DNA from: Pisolithus tinctorius
Taxonomy: Eukaryota > Basidiomycota > Agaricomycetes > Boletales > Pisolithaceae
Length of the DNA: 64,000 nt
Direction: 5' to 3'
Assembly: GCA_024663395.1 (NCBI GenBank)
Contig: JANFAH010000013.1
Span: forward strand, 930,001-994,000
Part shown: positions 32,951-43,608 of the stretch, piece after piece
How the letters are laid out: every line of letters begins with the position of its first letter
How positions within the stretch are numbered: the stretch's first letter is position 1
Notes under the pieces: generated by a model
Databases searched by the model: none
Told to the model about the DNA's origin: nothing
The model's input: the letters and a program-made list of their open reading frames with translations, nothing else
Made by a program: the position numbers and the translations under genes

Positions 32951-35900
32951 TCATGACGAAACGAGCTGAAGCAACCTATCACCACTGTCCGTCACCTTCT
33001 CAGCGATCCGCTTCATTCTCTCCTCGTCCTTGTCCATTCCAGCCCCTTTCAACATGATCGCCATGTACTCGAATGCCTTGGGGGCGTCAATAGCAATGTC
33101 CTCTAGTAGCTCAGCCATGGGCGTGAATCCAGCTTCGAAAGCATCTGGCGAGCACTCCTGTTGTGAAGCAGGACGAGAGAAGAAGTCAGCGACCAAACGA
33201 GCATCAGCTTCCTTGCTTTCCAGTGCCGATGAAACGAGCTTGTCAACCAGTCGGAATCGATGCTCTTCTGTGAGGGCGGTGAAGTATGCGTCCGCCTCTT
33301 CAAGGTTGCGGACAGCAAAGAATTCCTTAGCGTCCTCATCGATCTTCTTCTGCGCATCTTTTTCTGACATCTGGGCTGCAGGTGCTGCCTCGGGTTCTTC
33401 CTCTGACGAGGGCGATGAAGTTTCTCCAGGAGCGGGGATGGAGCGGGGTAGAAGTTGAAGTTTCTTACGCTGTGGAGCAGGTTCCGGTTTGTCCAGGTCC
33501 GTACTAGGCTTCCGGCTAGGTGCTCGGCTCGGTTTGGGTTCCATGACAAGCTCGGGGTTCTGACTGAGCATCAAGAACATGTTAGAGCTCGAGTTCGTGC
33601 GTGTCATTGACTCGCGCTTGATATCCTTCTTGCCAGCGAAAACACTGCTCGGACCCATGACCATCGGCGCGGCCTTGCTGATCTTGCCGAAATGTGAAAG
33701 GTCGCCTGCTTTGGTTGGGGGTCTAGGTTGCGAGCCTCCAGCTACTGCCCAACCATCAGGAGAGGGCTCGGCGTTGCGCTCGGCACCTCGTTTCGAACCA
33801 CCTCGAGACATGCTGAATTGCCGCTGGAACGCCTGGGTTTCTTGAGCAGCCTTTTCCTTGGCAGCCTAGATATCATTTCTTTGAGCATCCACGTGCAATG
33901 ATGAAGAACGGGTACAAACCGCTTCGTGTACTGCGGCAAGCGTAGTAGGCGCATTAACCGCGTTACGAGGTTGCCATTTCCGGTCGCGGAGTTCAATCAC
34001 ATCCTAATGAAACAGCCAAATATTAGTTGGTGAACGGTGACAAGCAAACGACGATCCCACCTGAAGCATGAACTGCATACGAGGACTAACGTTCAAGCTC
34101 TTGCAGAGCTCCCTCATCCTCTGGAAGTACACGTCCATATGTGCACGCGCCTTGGGAACATCCAAAAGTTGGCCAACAGTTCTCAACAGCTGACACAAAC
34201 TCTCGATCTCTTCCTCCTCGGGGTTCTCCACATTACCAAGCAGCTTCTTCACACATTCGTGCATGATGCGTTCAGTGAGCATCTGAAGCTTAAACAACTC
34301 GCCAATGAACTTGATGAGACCGAGACCCTGACGTTTCGCTTTCTGAGCCGCGTAGTATTCGTCCGAGTAGAGCTCGCTCTCCTCGCCCTTCTTCTCGTTG
34401 GCTGCCTTAATTGCTTCGTCGTCGCTGGCTTTGGCTGCCGCCGCACGAGCTGTGGCTTCCTTGGCAAACCAACCACGCTCAAAGTCTTCTTGACACCGAT
34501 TGAGCAAGTATTTGCGGAAGAGCTGACCACCTGTGATGGGTTTCCCGTCGGTACTCTTAATGCCATCATCTTGGACCTTGGGACTGAGCGTTTCCATCAT
34601 CTTGCGGCAGAGTCGAGCATACATCTCGCTCCAGTTAGCCTCGTCAGTAGCCTTCTCGAAAACGAGCCTGATGACCTGAATGAGGGTCCGTCCATCCTTT
34701 TCGTTCTCCGACTTGTTGGCCCATGCAATGATTTGGTCAGATATCGAGTCGAACTTCTCCATAGTGAGCTTGTTGAGGAGTGATTTAACTTTCCGATCCA
34801 CAACCTCGGGAGTGTCCGCGTCGATAGCACCTTTACGCTGCGCACTACTAGGCACCCAGCGGTTGGCGGACATCTCAAGAGGAGCAACGGGTTCAAGTGC
34901 GGGTATCGAAGAGGCAGCACCCGGGCCAAATCCTGGACCTTGCTGTACCGAACCGACCTTGCTGAGATCGGTGCGTTTCTCGCCACGCTTGCTGCGCGTG
35001 CGATGGCCACCCATCGGGTGTCCACCGGGTCCACCTTGACTTGGTGTTCGTGTTAATGGGGGACGGTTGAGCAACGCAGCAGGGCCACCGCCAACAGACG
35101 CCGAGCGTGCGCCTTGAGACATCATAAAACGTTCCTCGCTCGTGAGCTTGTTGCCAGGAGTACCAAACTGGCCCATCGCAAACGGAGCAGGGGGAGCCCC
35201 AGGTTTGAAAGGACCAATACCAAGGCCGATCGAAGCTGAGCGAGCACCTGCTGCGGACATGGGACCTGAAGACTGCCGATGTCGAGCGGAACCGCCACGC
35301 GTCATGGCGAACGACGTTTGGTCGACAGGCTCGATGCCAAGGATATCCAACGGAGGAAGATTCGGCGGCTTCTCCTTACAGACTGCCATGAACTGCATGA
35401 GGAAATCTCGGTCATACCTAGGTGATAGTAACAGAGTGAGCGTTCGGTCTCGGATATTGAAATCCAGACGTACCTAAACTTGCCGTCTTTCGCGTTCTCG
35501 TTAAGCTCCGTCTTGGGACTCCTTATACCATCAGGATATTCGATCTCGTCCAGTCTACCGATATTGCGAGCGGTCAACAGGGCGGAGAGAGGAGGCGCAG
35601 AGCTATCCTTCTTGGCAGCATTGATATCGAGGGGACCCGGCCGACGTTTGGCGAATTCCGAAGTGTCAATCCGCAGAGACTCTTTCTGGCTTTTGCCAGC
35701 ACCGTTTACTTGGGGCTCGGAAACCTCTTCTCCGTTTTCGAGCACTTCACCGTCTTCAACCTCCAACGACTCTTGTGTCGGAGATTCGATGATGTCGCTT
35801 TGCTTCTGAGCCTCAGCCTCAGCCTCCTCCTGGCGTTGCTGTTCGGCTTCCCTCTCAGCTCGCTCTCGCTCCTCCTGCTCCTTCTGTTCCCTCTCTCTTT

Positions 35901-37855
35901 GCTCCCGCTCCGCCTGCTCCTTTTCTGCCTTCAAGCGCTCCTCAGTGCGTCGCACTTCTTCTAACCGTTCCTGCTCTTCCCTGCGTTTTCGCTCCTCTTC
36001 TTGTCGCGCCTTCTCTTCCTCTGCCTTGCGCACTCGCTCCTCTTCCTCTTCCTTCTCCTTCCTTTTCCTTTCCTCCTCCTCTTCCTCTCTCCGCTTAGCA
36101 TCTTCTGCTTCTTTTTGTCTCCGTTCTTCCTCCTCTTTCTTTGCCCTCTCATCTGCCTCCTTCTTTTCCTGCTCTAATCGTGCCTGCTCTTCCCGTTTCC
36201 GCTTCGACTCTTCACTTTCAATGCGCACCGATGTTGACCGACGACTTGTTGCTATCGGAGAAGGCGGGGGTATCGGGGTGGTGGATGGTTGGGGGCTGGG
36301 CTTCTTAAACGACTCCAATTTAACCTCCGTCCCGTCTTCACTTTTAATGGTAATCTTGTGTGATCGAGGCACCGTAGGAACGAATGTGGTGGCATTGGTA
36401 TTGAGGCTACGACCGCCTGGAGCATTGGATGTGGATGGCGTCGGCGGAGGAGGAGATATGCTCATGCTAGCTGATGGTTGATGCGTGTGTGGCGGTGGAG
36501 GTTGAGGGGTGTGCGGAGAGTGTGGAACAGCATGAGCCATAGTCGGAGTGCCGGGAGGAAGTGACGGAGGTTGGGTTCGAGGCGATAAGGGAATGCTGGG
36601 GTGAGGAGGGCCTTGAGGAGTGGGTCCGGGAGCATGGGGTGCATGGCCCATGCCATGAGGAGCTTGCATTGGATAAAACCATTGCGGCGATTGGTATTCC
36701 AGGTACTAAAAGAAGTCAACTGAGTAGTGGTCACATACGAGCGCAATGACATACGTAATACGGAGACCAATGCACGGGTTGCATGGGGAGCTGTTGAGGA
36801 GGAACACCTGCAGATGAAGGGGGATGCGAATGAGTAGGAGGAGCGAGTCTAGGACTAGAAGGGAGTGGAGGGCCACCGGGACCACCGGGACCTGGCATCG
36901 GCCGTGACTGCGGTCCACTTCCATTGGGTACAGCACGAGAAAATGCCGGTGAACCAGGCCCACTCGCGCCGCGTGGAGGTCGCATTCCTTGTCCATACGA
37001 CGGATAGGGATGCGCGCTCATCGGTGGAGCCTGTACCGGTTGTTGTGGTGCATGTTGGCTAGCAGATGGCGGCTGATGAGGTAGATTAGACGGTCGTGAT
37101 GAAGGAGAGGTGGCGTCTGAGGACGGTTGGGAGGCCGAGGGATTACCCTGGAAAAGTTTGGCAACATTAAAGCTGGACTTTGTACTGGTGGATGGCATAG
37201 ACGAAGACGGCGTGGCCGCTAACGATGTCGACGGGGTAGAGTTAGGAGCAGATGCCGGAGCCGTCGACGACGTCGTTGCGGACGTTGTCGATGACGGGCT
37301 GGCCGTTGCTGATGGTGATGATGATATCGATGGAGCCATCGCCGACGGCCGTGATGAAGGCTTCGACGAGCCAGCGGACGGACCTGAAGCGGGAGTTTTT
37401 CCATTTATGATATTTGATGTCGTAGCTGTCGTTACAGGCAGAGAGCCAAATGTCTTGACGCTTTCATGTCTAACCACTGGGGTAGCGGTAGGTGAAGACG
37501 AAACAGGAGCAGAGGCATCATCTATTGAGCCAAAATTTAAGGAAGATCCTGCAATGCAGGTTGAATCAAGATGTTTGTTGGATGGAAAGGACGAAGGTGA
37601 TGACGTACCCTGTCTGACGGAGCCCACGTTATTCCGCGGGACGCTGACGCCTTCTTTTACGGGTACGCCCTGGCCTAACGCACTTGGACGACGGGAATGA
37701 GAAGCAGTTATAGACTGTACATGGGAGGGAGCGGGAGACTGAGAACGCGTTGAGGGAGCTGAAGAATTGCTATTCTGCGGCGGGCCCCTTGCCCAAGCTG
37801 ACTGCGATGGGAGCGGCGTCGGAGTCTTTGCAGATGCAGTCGAACCTTTGCTCAT
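32951..37855 (-). CDS. eIF4G copy A (full-length translation initiation factor)
   Basis: Scaffold of the cap-binding complex eIF4F, linking eIF4E, eIF4A and poly(A)-binding protein. The ATG is at 37853-37855 (MSKGSTASAKTPTPLPSQSA); the frame upstream has only GTG. The N-terminal ~365 residues are Ser/Pro/Thr-rich. Exon 2 has a Pro/His-rich part and then a strongly charged E/K/R segment of about 140 residues (about 36210-35800). The eIF4E-binding motif YDRDFLM (YxxxxLphi) sits at 35396-35416, right after an intron. MIF4G (about 34790-34063) begins KVKSLLNKLTMEKFDSISDQ. A Ser-rich linker contains SMSRGGSKRG and MTRTNSSSNMF. The C-terminal MA3 domain (about 33330-32970) ends KVTDSGDRLLQLVSS. Five exons, about 1,570 residues, no disruption seen. 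It is the most conventional of three tandem copies. Confidence 0.92.
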
Positions 37856-38700
37856 TCTGACAGACAACATGTGAGAATGCCAGGTCTTAAAGGACAGAAG
37901 CAAAGAACGCACGAATTTCGATGGACAGATATTTTAGGTGCGGATGAATCGAGTTGTCGCGTGTGGTGGTCGTGAAGTAGACCTGCCAGCAGGCGATAAA
38001 CGAGCTCGTACTACTAAGTAACTTTTTTTTTCTGTTTTCCTGTCGATGGAAACCAAAGCCCGTCGCAGCAAGTGGCGATGTGGGCGAAGGAAGAAGACAG
38101 TGGAGGAGGAGGACCACTGAGGGGGGGTCTCAGTGACACTACTGGTGTGTCCTTCTAAGCTGAGGCTGTAGGGAAAGGACGGGGTACAACCCAGCCCCGT
38201 CCACCTCCCAGCCAAACAAAACCCACAGGACCCCAGACACCCCTCATACCCCCGACCCTCTCTTCTCGCCAACGCATCCTCATGGCTGCACGACATTATG
38301 TAGTACTGGTAATTCAGTTCGCGGCCGACAGTCCCACATGTCCTTGTGTGACATACTCGCTCAGCCAATTGCAGTCGCTCGAAACGACGATTGAAAGCGC
38401 CCTCGGGCCGTTTGACGTCATCCCGTCCCATGTTGAGTCACTAACACCAGCGGCAGCGGCGTTGGCGATGTCAGCGGTACCATCAAGCCTGAAAGATACA
38501 CGGAAATGAACTGCCTCGTTCTCAAGTCGAGGCCTGCGGCACTTCTCGTGTCGCCCCATCGACCTACTACACGCCAGCGACGAGGTGACATGGTGACGTC
38601 GGCGCCCAGTGGCCGAATAACAACGCTGCCAGCGCCACATTTTGTGACCACTCATGCCAAGTCAGTGCCGTCCCTAACACTCCAGGTACTGTACACTACA
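37856..38700. promoter_or_regulatory. eIF4G-A upstream region, repeated before copies B and C
   Basis: The 5' flank of copy A from 37856 to about 38690 has counterparts upstream of copy B (48996-49690) and copy C (55465-56160). Shared blocks include the CCTGTCG(A/C)(T/C)GGAAACCA-type stretch near 38040 and the TACGTCGG/ACGCTGCCA blocks near 38600-38640. The duplication therefore carried the promoter. No specific factor site was assigned. Confidence 0.5.
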
Positions 38701-39840
38701 AAAGACAGGTGAGGCCGCATCTCCTTCATATCTGTGTCAAATGAACAGCCAGGCCTGCGAGTATCGATGACGCTGACGATCCTATTTGACTGGGGGCCCA
38801 GGCACCTTCTCGCTCAGACCTAAATATAGCCCCTTATCGAAACTGGTGCACCCCTATCCTCCCCAGCGCTAGGGCCTTTGGGGCTCTACTCTCGCAGAAT
38901 TTACAAATCACTCGTAACCCCCATCACGCTGCACTGTCGAGGAAGTACCTGGTTACACGGACCAGTCGATTACACCCGATTATCACGAGGCGCTGACACC
39001 GTTCTATGACCGCGTTAACATCCCACGTCAGGCCCTGAACGATTGTGCAGTGGTGCCGAGCAGGTTCAAGCTGGCGGCACCTGAAACAAGATCATTTAAT
39101 ATGATAACAAATACTCTAAAACACTTTCCAGCAGAGCAATGCATGGTGGCCAACGGTGTGTGCGCTACGGACCCTTAATAGAAGCCCTCAACCCATGAGC
39201 GGTATTAATTGGCAGCCTTGGTCCGTCCGAGAATAGGAGCCCAGAGAACCGTTTCAAATACTGGACGTTCCCTGCCTGCCGTTATCGACTTGGTTATCTT
39301 AGCAGGTCACTGTACATGGACATCCTCAAGGCATTGCTGCTCGATATGACCTGTCGGATGCGTCAGCGAAACCAGGAAAGGCGCCCAGATTACTTACCTC
39401 TATGCCAAATCACTATCTAGGTACTGCTTACCTGTGCTACCTCACCATCTTCACGTTTACACTAATCCGCGTCAGTCCTCTGGGTACTCGAATCATAAAC
39501 GTTTATTCTAAGTATCGAGTCTTAACAGGATATCGTGCGAAATACTAGTGATACACTTCTATCAGTCAGAGATACAGTCACGGAACTCCCAGGTGAAATA
39601 ATACAGAACCAGAACGAGAACAAAATAGATGCGCGCGAAGACGAACAAATGTAGTGGGTAGGAATAGCCGTGGTATCCGGGATGAACATCGGTGAAGATG
39701 AAGAATAGATACAAGAGGAACACGACTGCAGCATCAAAAACCGCAGGGTGCCAATCACCAAGCCAGGGTGTGTGGAGTTATTGTGGTGGCGCGGAAATCA
39801 GGTGGTTTTTGAGGCACGAGGGGTATAACGTCGGTGTCCT
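38701..39840. other. intergenic stretch
   Basis: No gene recognised. It starts where similarity to the flanks of eIF4G copies B and C ends and runs to peptide gene P2. The minus open stretch at 39522-39761 is Ser-rich without recognisable features. Confidence 0.35.
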
Positions 39841-40214
39841 TTAGAGGCACCCAAAGCGGCATACACGTTCCTCCACATCCTCCTCTTCTGCTACAGGTGT
39901 GCGCTCAGCTACAGCCTCTGTTAGTCGGAGAGGTTCGCGCTTCATAGAATAAAACACTTCCGGTCAGGGTCGGGCGAACGCACAAAAGCTAAAAGGTTAC
40001 TCACAGCAAGCAGCTCCGTCTTCGCCAAAATGGGATCCAATGCGGCTTCAGGAGCGGCCACAGGCACTGGCGATGCAGAAACTATTAAGGTATGACAAAA
40101 CATACTGATTAGCGACCATCCTCCAACAAAAGAGCAGACTCGCAAATGATATAACTTACCCAAAGCGGCAGTGGCTGCGATGATGGAGAAGACGACGAGC
40201 TTAGCAGCGTACAT
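39841..40214 (-). CDS. small secreted peptide precursor P2 (C-terminal Cys-loop)
   Basis: Three exons: MYAAKLVVFSIIAATAAL (signal peptide, start 40214), then VSASPVPVAAPEAALDPILA and KTELLA, then REPLRLTEAVAERTPVAEEE, DVEERVCRFGCL, stop TAA at 39841-39843. Introns begin GTAAGT and GTGAGT and lie at the same codons as in P1. The precursor is about 77 residues. The tail CRFGCL would close a five-residue disulphide ring after an ER/VC junction; ER replaces the KR of P1, so Kex2 cleavage is less certain. Exon 1 is nearly identical in protein to P1, while the tail keeps only the Cys frame, as in signalling or antimicrobial peptides. Confidence 0.65.
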
Positions 40215-43200
40215 GACGTTTTAGGATAACTGTTATTGTTCTGAAGGGGCTTTGAGGAGCTCGTTTGGTCTCGCGGGGAAAACGAAGAAGGAAGCTGAGC
40301 TCGAGAGAACAATAAGAGCGGATTGTACGAGTTGCTCGGTTGACTCACCCAGCAACCCAGCCAGCGTCTTTATATTCCATCTACAATTTTCATCTTGCCA
40401 GTTTGTCTGCCCTTCTCGTTTGAACCTACCATTCGTGGACGCCCGTAAGCTAAGACTCGAATGTGGTATACCCCTTCATCCGTATTTGGTTGTTGGCTTG
40501 TCCCTTCACCCGGCAATCCTCACTTCAGCTCACTTCGCATCCCGGTCGGCGGTCATTGAGGGCAGTTTAGACTTGGTCTTCCCGGCGGATTTTCCATTTT
40601 TGGTCGTCTCTTTATTCTCCAGCACGATTGATTTTCCGCCAAGTGAGTGGGAGGAACCGAACCACTGCGAACGACTGCACCTTCCTTTTCTGGATTAAAG
40701 GTCGTCAAGAGTGTCATCGGTACCGGTTACCACCGCAAGGGATGGCAAGGTTAGCAGAGTACGTCGCTGACCAGCCGCAGACTTTCATACAACCATATTC
40801 GATGTTAGGTCACTTGAATCTGGAAATTTCAAGGTGCCTGAGTAAAGACGCATGGACGTCCGATTATTCATAGCTTTCAAACACTTCCCGATTGTCGACT
40901 CCGAACGCGTGCTCCTTGACGTGGGTACCCTGAAGTAAGGTCGTCTAAAGACGTCATCGCGGCACGCCGTGCTCCGAGGAAGAGAACACTGTTACTGGAA
41001 GTAGGCGATAAACATTGGTCGGCTTCTTGACAACGAACGCAGGCGTTTTATCATGTTTGAATGGCACTAGCAATATACAGTGCGAGTTGATCATGTAGAA
41101 TACACCAGAGAGCCATGAATCTTCTGGAGATATCTAAGCATGACCAGGTAGAAATCATTCGCATTGTTGTGGAGGAAACGAATCACAGACCTGTTGACAG
41201 AACAGAGAGTAAGCAAGCCTTTCTGGGGCACACCATTGCATCAAACGTGTCTACCCTGTATTGTCAGCCGCAAGAAAGTTCCCTTGCACCACTGTCATGT
41301 CAAAAGAACAAGACGCTCTGTCGACTGAAGTGAATACCTGCCCCTTGCGTACCACGGAATAGCCTTTCATGATTCCCATCGCCCCATGTGGTGTGGCGTG
41401 GTGGGCCTAGATGACAGTAACAGAACTCTATTTCATTTAAGTTAGGAAAGCTCGCACAGAGTATCGGACTTGCTATACAGAAAACTGTAGGAGTGTTGTA
41501 CTTTCCGATCAAGGTAAATCAAGATAATGGGCAGCCTACATCATTTGGGTGAGTCGGAGCGCCCACTGGGTGGTACTCTTAGGATACAATGGTCGCGCAC
41601 TTAGGTACGTACCTTGGGAACCCTGAGGACTCGGCACATTTACTCATGCGTACCTGTTTAACCATGTGCGCCATAGTCTTGACATAGCCCGACTTACTCT
41701 GGTGGGATTGGTTGGGGAGGATCGCAAGGTAGCCTTCAGCCGGTTAAGGATGGCAGACCGCTGCCAAGGTCCGGCCCGCGAATCAGTCGAATGTCGTTGA
41801 GGGTGTTGTCAAGACAGAGACAGCGAGAAGGGATACCTTCTAGAAAGCAACGATGGCGTGTAACGAGAATTTCTTCGTCGCTTGCTGCCTGAGCACATCA
41901 AGCTACGGAGAGGGCAATGTATCAGTTGTTCTCCATAGTCAGGAAGGCAAGTATTGACGTCGGCATTGCGCTGTCTCAGATTAACGGCAAGAAACCTGGA
42001 GATATACCTGCCTGGCTTTTTTTTTCATTTCGAGAACACTGCAAAGGTCTCCGGACAACAAATAGCTGAAATCTGCCGCGGTACGTGTCCAACAGCGATC
42101 TAGAGACACATAGTATGTCTCCCCTCGATATTTCCCCATGTGTGCCACGCGAAGTGCCGTCACTTCCAGATTGGCCCGGGAGACAAACCGTCGGATCCGT
42201 CAAGTCCAATCGATACATGTATTTGGGGCCGTTGTAACGACGGGACATACAAATGCCCTATACGATAGATTAAGTAGTAATGGAAGTCCATTCTGAGTTG
42301 AACGTTACCAGAGGGCTCGCCAACAATAACTTACAAGTGACATGTTGGATCCGTCCGGCAAAGGTACATGGGGAGACATCGACGTTTCGATTGCACCTAC
42401 TGTTAGATCACTATCCGCGAACGATGATTCGGTCTGTTTGGAACTTTCTGCGCCACTAACATTGTGTTGTTACTGGCATGACGACTCAGCTGTAACCAGT
42501 CACTGCGGTTTGCGCAGTTGTCCCCTGCCGTGAGGTGGCGACAACGGCACTACACCAGAACCTTGGTACTCTGGCGCGTACACTTCCGTCTGGCTGTGCT
42601 AACCTTGTGTGGAGATTCACGATGGGAGTTGAAGCGGGCCGAGTGAATACAACGAAAGTTGTACTTGTGGCGTCGCAGGTCCGATCACCATGCTAGTGTG
42701 AATATATGCCTAATCTGGCTAGCTGCATGGTCTCCGAGTAGGAACACTTCAGCGACGGTTAATTTGCAGCAAAAGTATCTTCAACCGCAGGAATCAAAAC
42801 TGGGTTCCTGGGTCCATAGGTAAGTTACTTGGTCGCACACTCGGGGCTTGCCACATGAGAATGTTTGATCCCAAGCTCACTGAAAATGCACCCCAGAAGG
42901 CACATATAATTTATTGATACAGTAACGACAAAAGAGTGAGTAGGGACCGACTTTACAATAATCTAGTAGCCGTCAATCAGAAACAGACATCCGCCAGAAG
43001 AGTCCGGAGCAAAAGCAAGGTTATAGATACACTAGCCAGCACAGGAACCAAAGAGAATTATGAGCAGGAGGGAGGGAGAACGAATCTTTGTAGACCAACC
43101 AAGACGGGATAGAGGAGCACAATACAAGTCCTTTGACTTAAACAAGTGCACGGACGCATTAAGCGAGCATGTTTATCTCGGATGCAGGGTTAACAATGAA

Positions 43201-43226
43201 GACATCTAACTGTGCTTCCCAGAAGC
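40215..43226. other. 3-kb intergenic stretch between P2 and P3
   Basis: No supported gene. Plus-strand open stretches at 40252-40698 and 41115-41333 and minus 41976-42248 have no recognisable motif; the first overlaps the probable promoter of P2. The stretch lies within the roughly 5-kb interval that has no counterpart in the flanks of eIF4G copies B and C. Confidence 0.35.
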
Positions 43227-43608
43227 TTAGAGACAACCAAAGCGGCAGAATCGCTCATCGACGTCTGTCTCTTCACCAGGAAGAGGATCCGGCGCAGCTT
43301 CCGGCCCGCGTTTGACCGGATCGTTGTCGACATCTGCAGCACCCTCAGTAACGACAATATCCTCCCCACGCTAACAAAGACTTGAGTGGGGGTTCGCACA
43401 TCAAGGCACCAAGAAACTTACAGCAATCACATCCTTGAACAACTGTATGCCTTCGGTGTACGGAACAGTGGCCGGCAAGGGGCTCGCCGCAGCGAACAGA
43501 TTCACTGAAAGTTTTGTCAGTAAATAATTCAGAAAGTATCAAATCCGGAGCCCTACAGGAAGCAAGAAGGAAGAAGTAGGATACAATGAGGTTGACCCGG
43601 GGGAGCAT
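43227..43608 (-). CDS. small secreted peptide precursor P3 (C-terminal Cys-loop)
   Basis: Three exons spliced by eye: MLPRVNLIVSYFFLLAS (signal peptide, start 43606-43608), then LNLFAAASPLPATVPYTEGI and QLFKDVIA, then RGEDIVVTEGAADVDNDPVK, RGPEAAPDPLPGEETDVDER and FCRFGCL, stop TAA at 43227-43229. Intron positions match P1 and P2. The tail CRFGCL is identical to P2 although exon 1 is very different, so the C-terminal loop is the conserved part. An internal KR (PVKRGPE) is a second possible Kex2 site. About 92 residues. Function unknown; secreted peptide signal or defence peptide are guesses. Confidence 0.65.

Noticed and set aside
34037..34783. Long plus-strand open frame (248 codons) opposite eIF4G-A MIF4G, with counterparts at 46697-47221 and 51600-52331
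   Set aside because: It is antisense to a well-conserved domain and persists only because the sense codons are conserved; composition and frame follow the eIF4G codons.
37110..37700. Acidic plus-strand open frame (196 codons) opposite eIF4G exon 1, repeated at 48298-48840 and 54779-55309
   Set aside because: Reverse complement of Ser/Pro/Thr-rich codons gives Asp/Gly/Val-rich shadow protein; no start context or family.
40252..40698. Plus-strand 148-codon open frame beside P2
   Set aside because: It overlaps the P2 promoter region, lacks motifs and has unremarkable composition.
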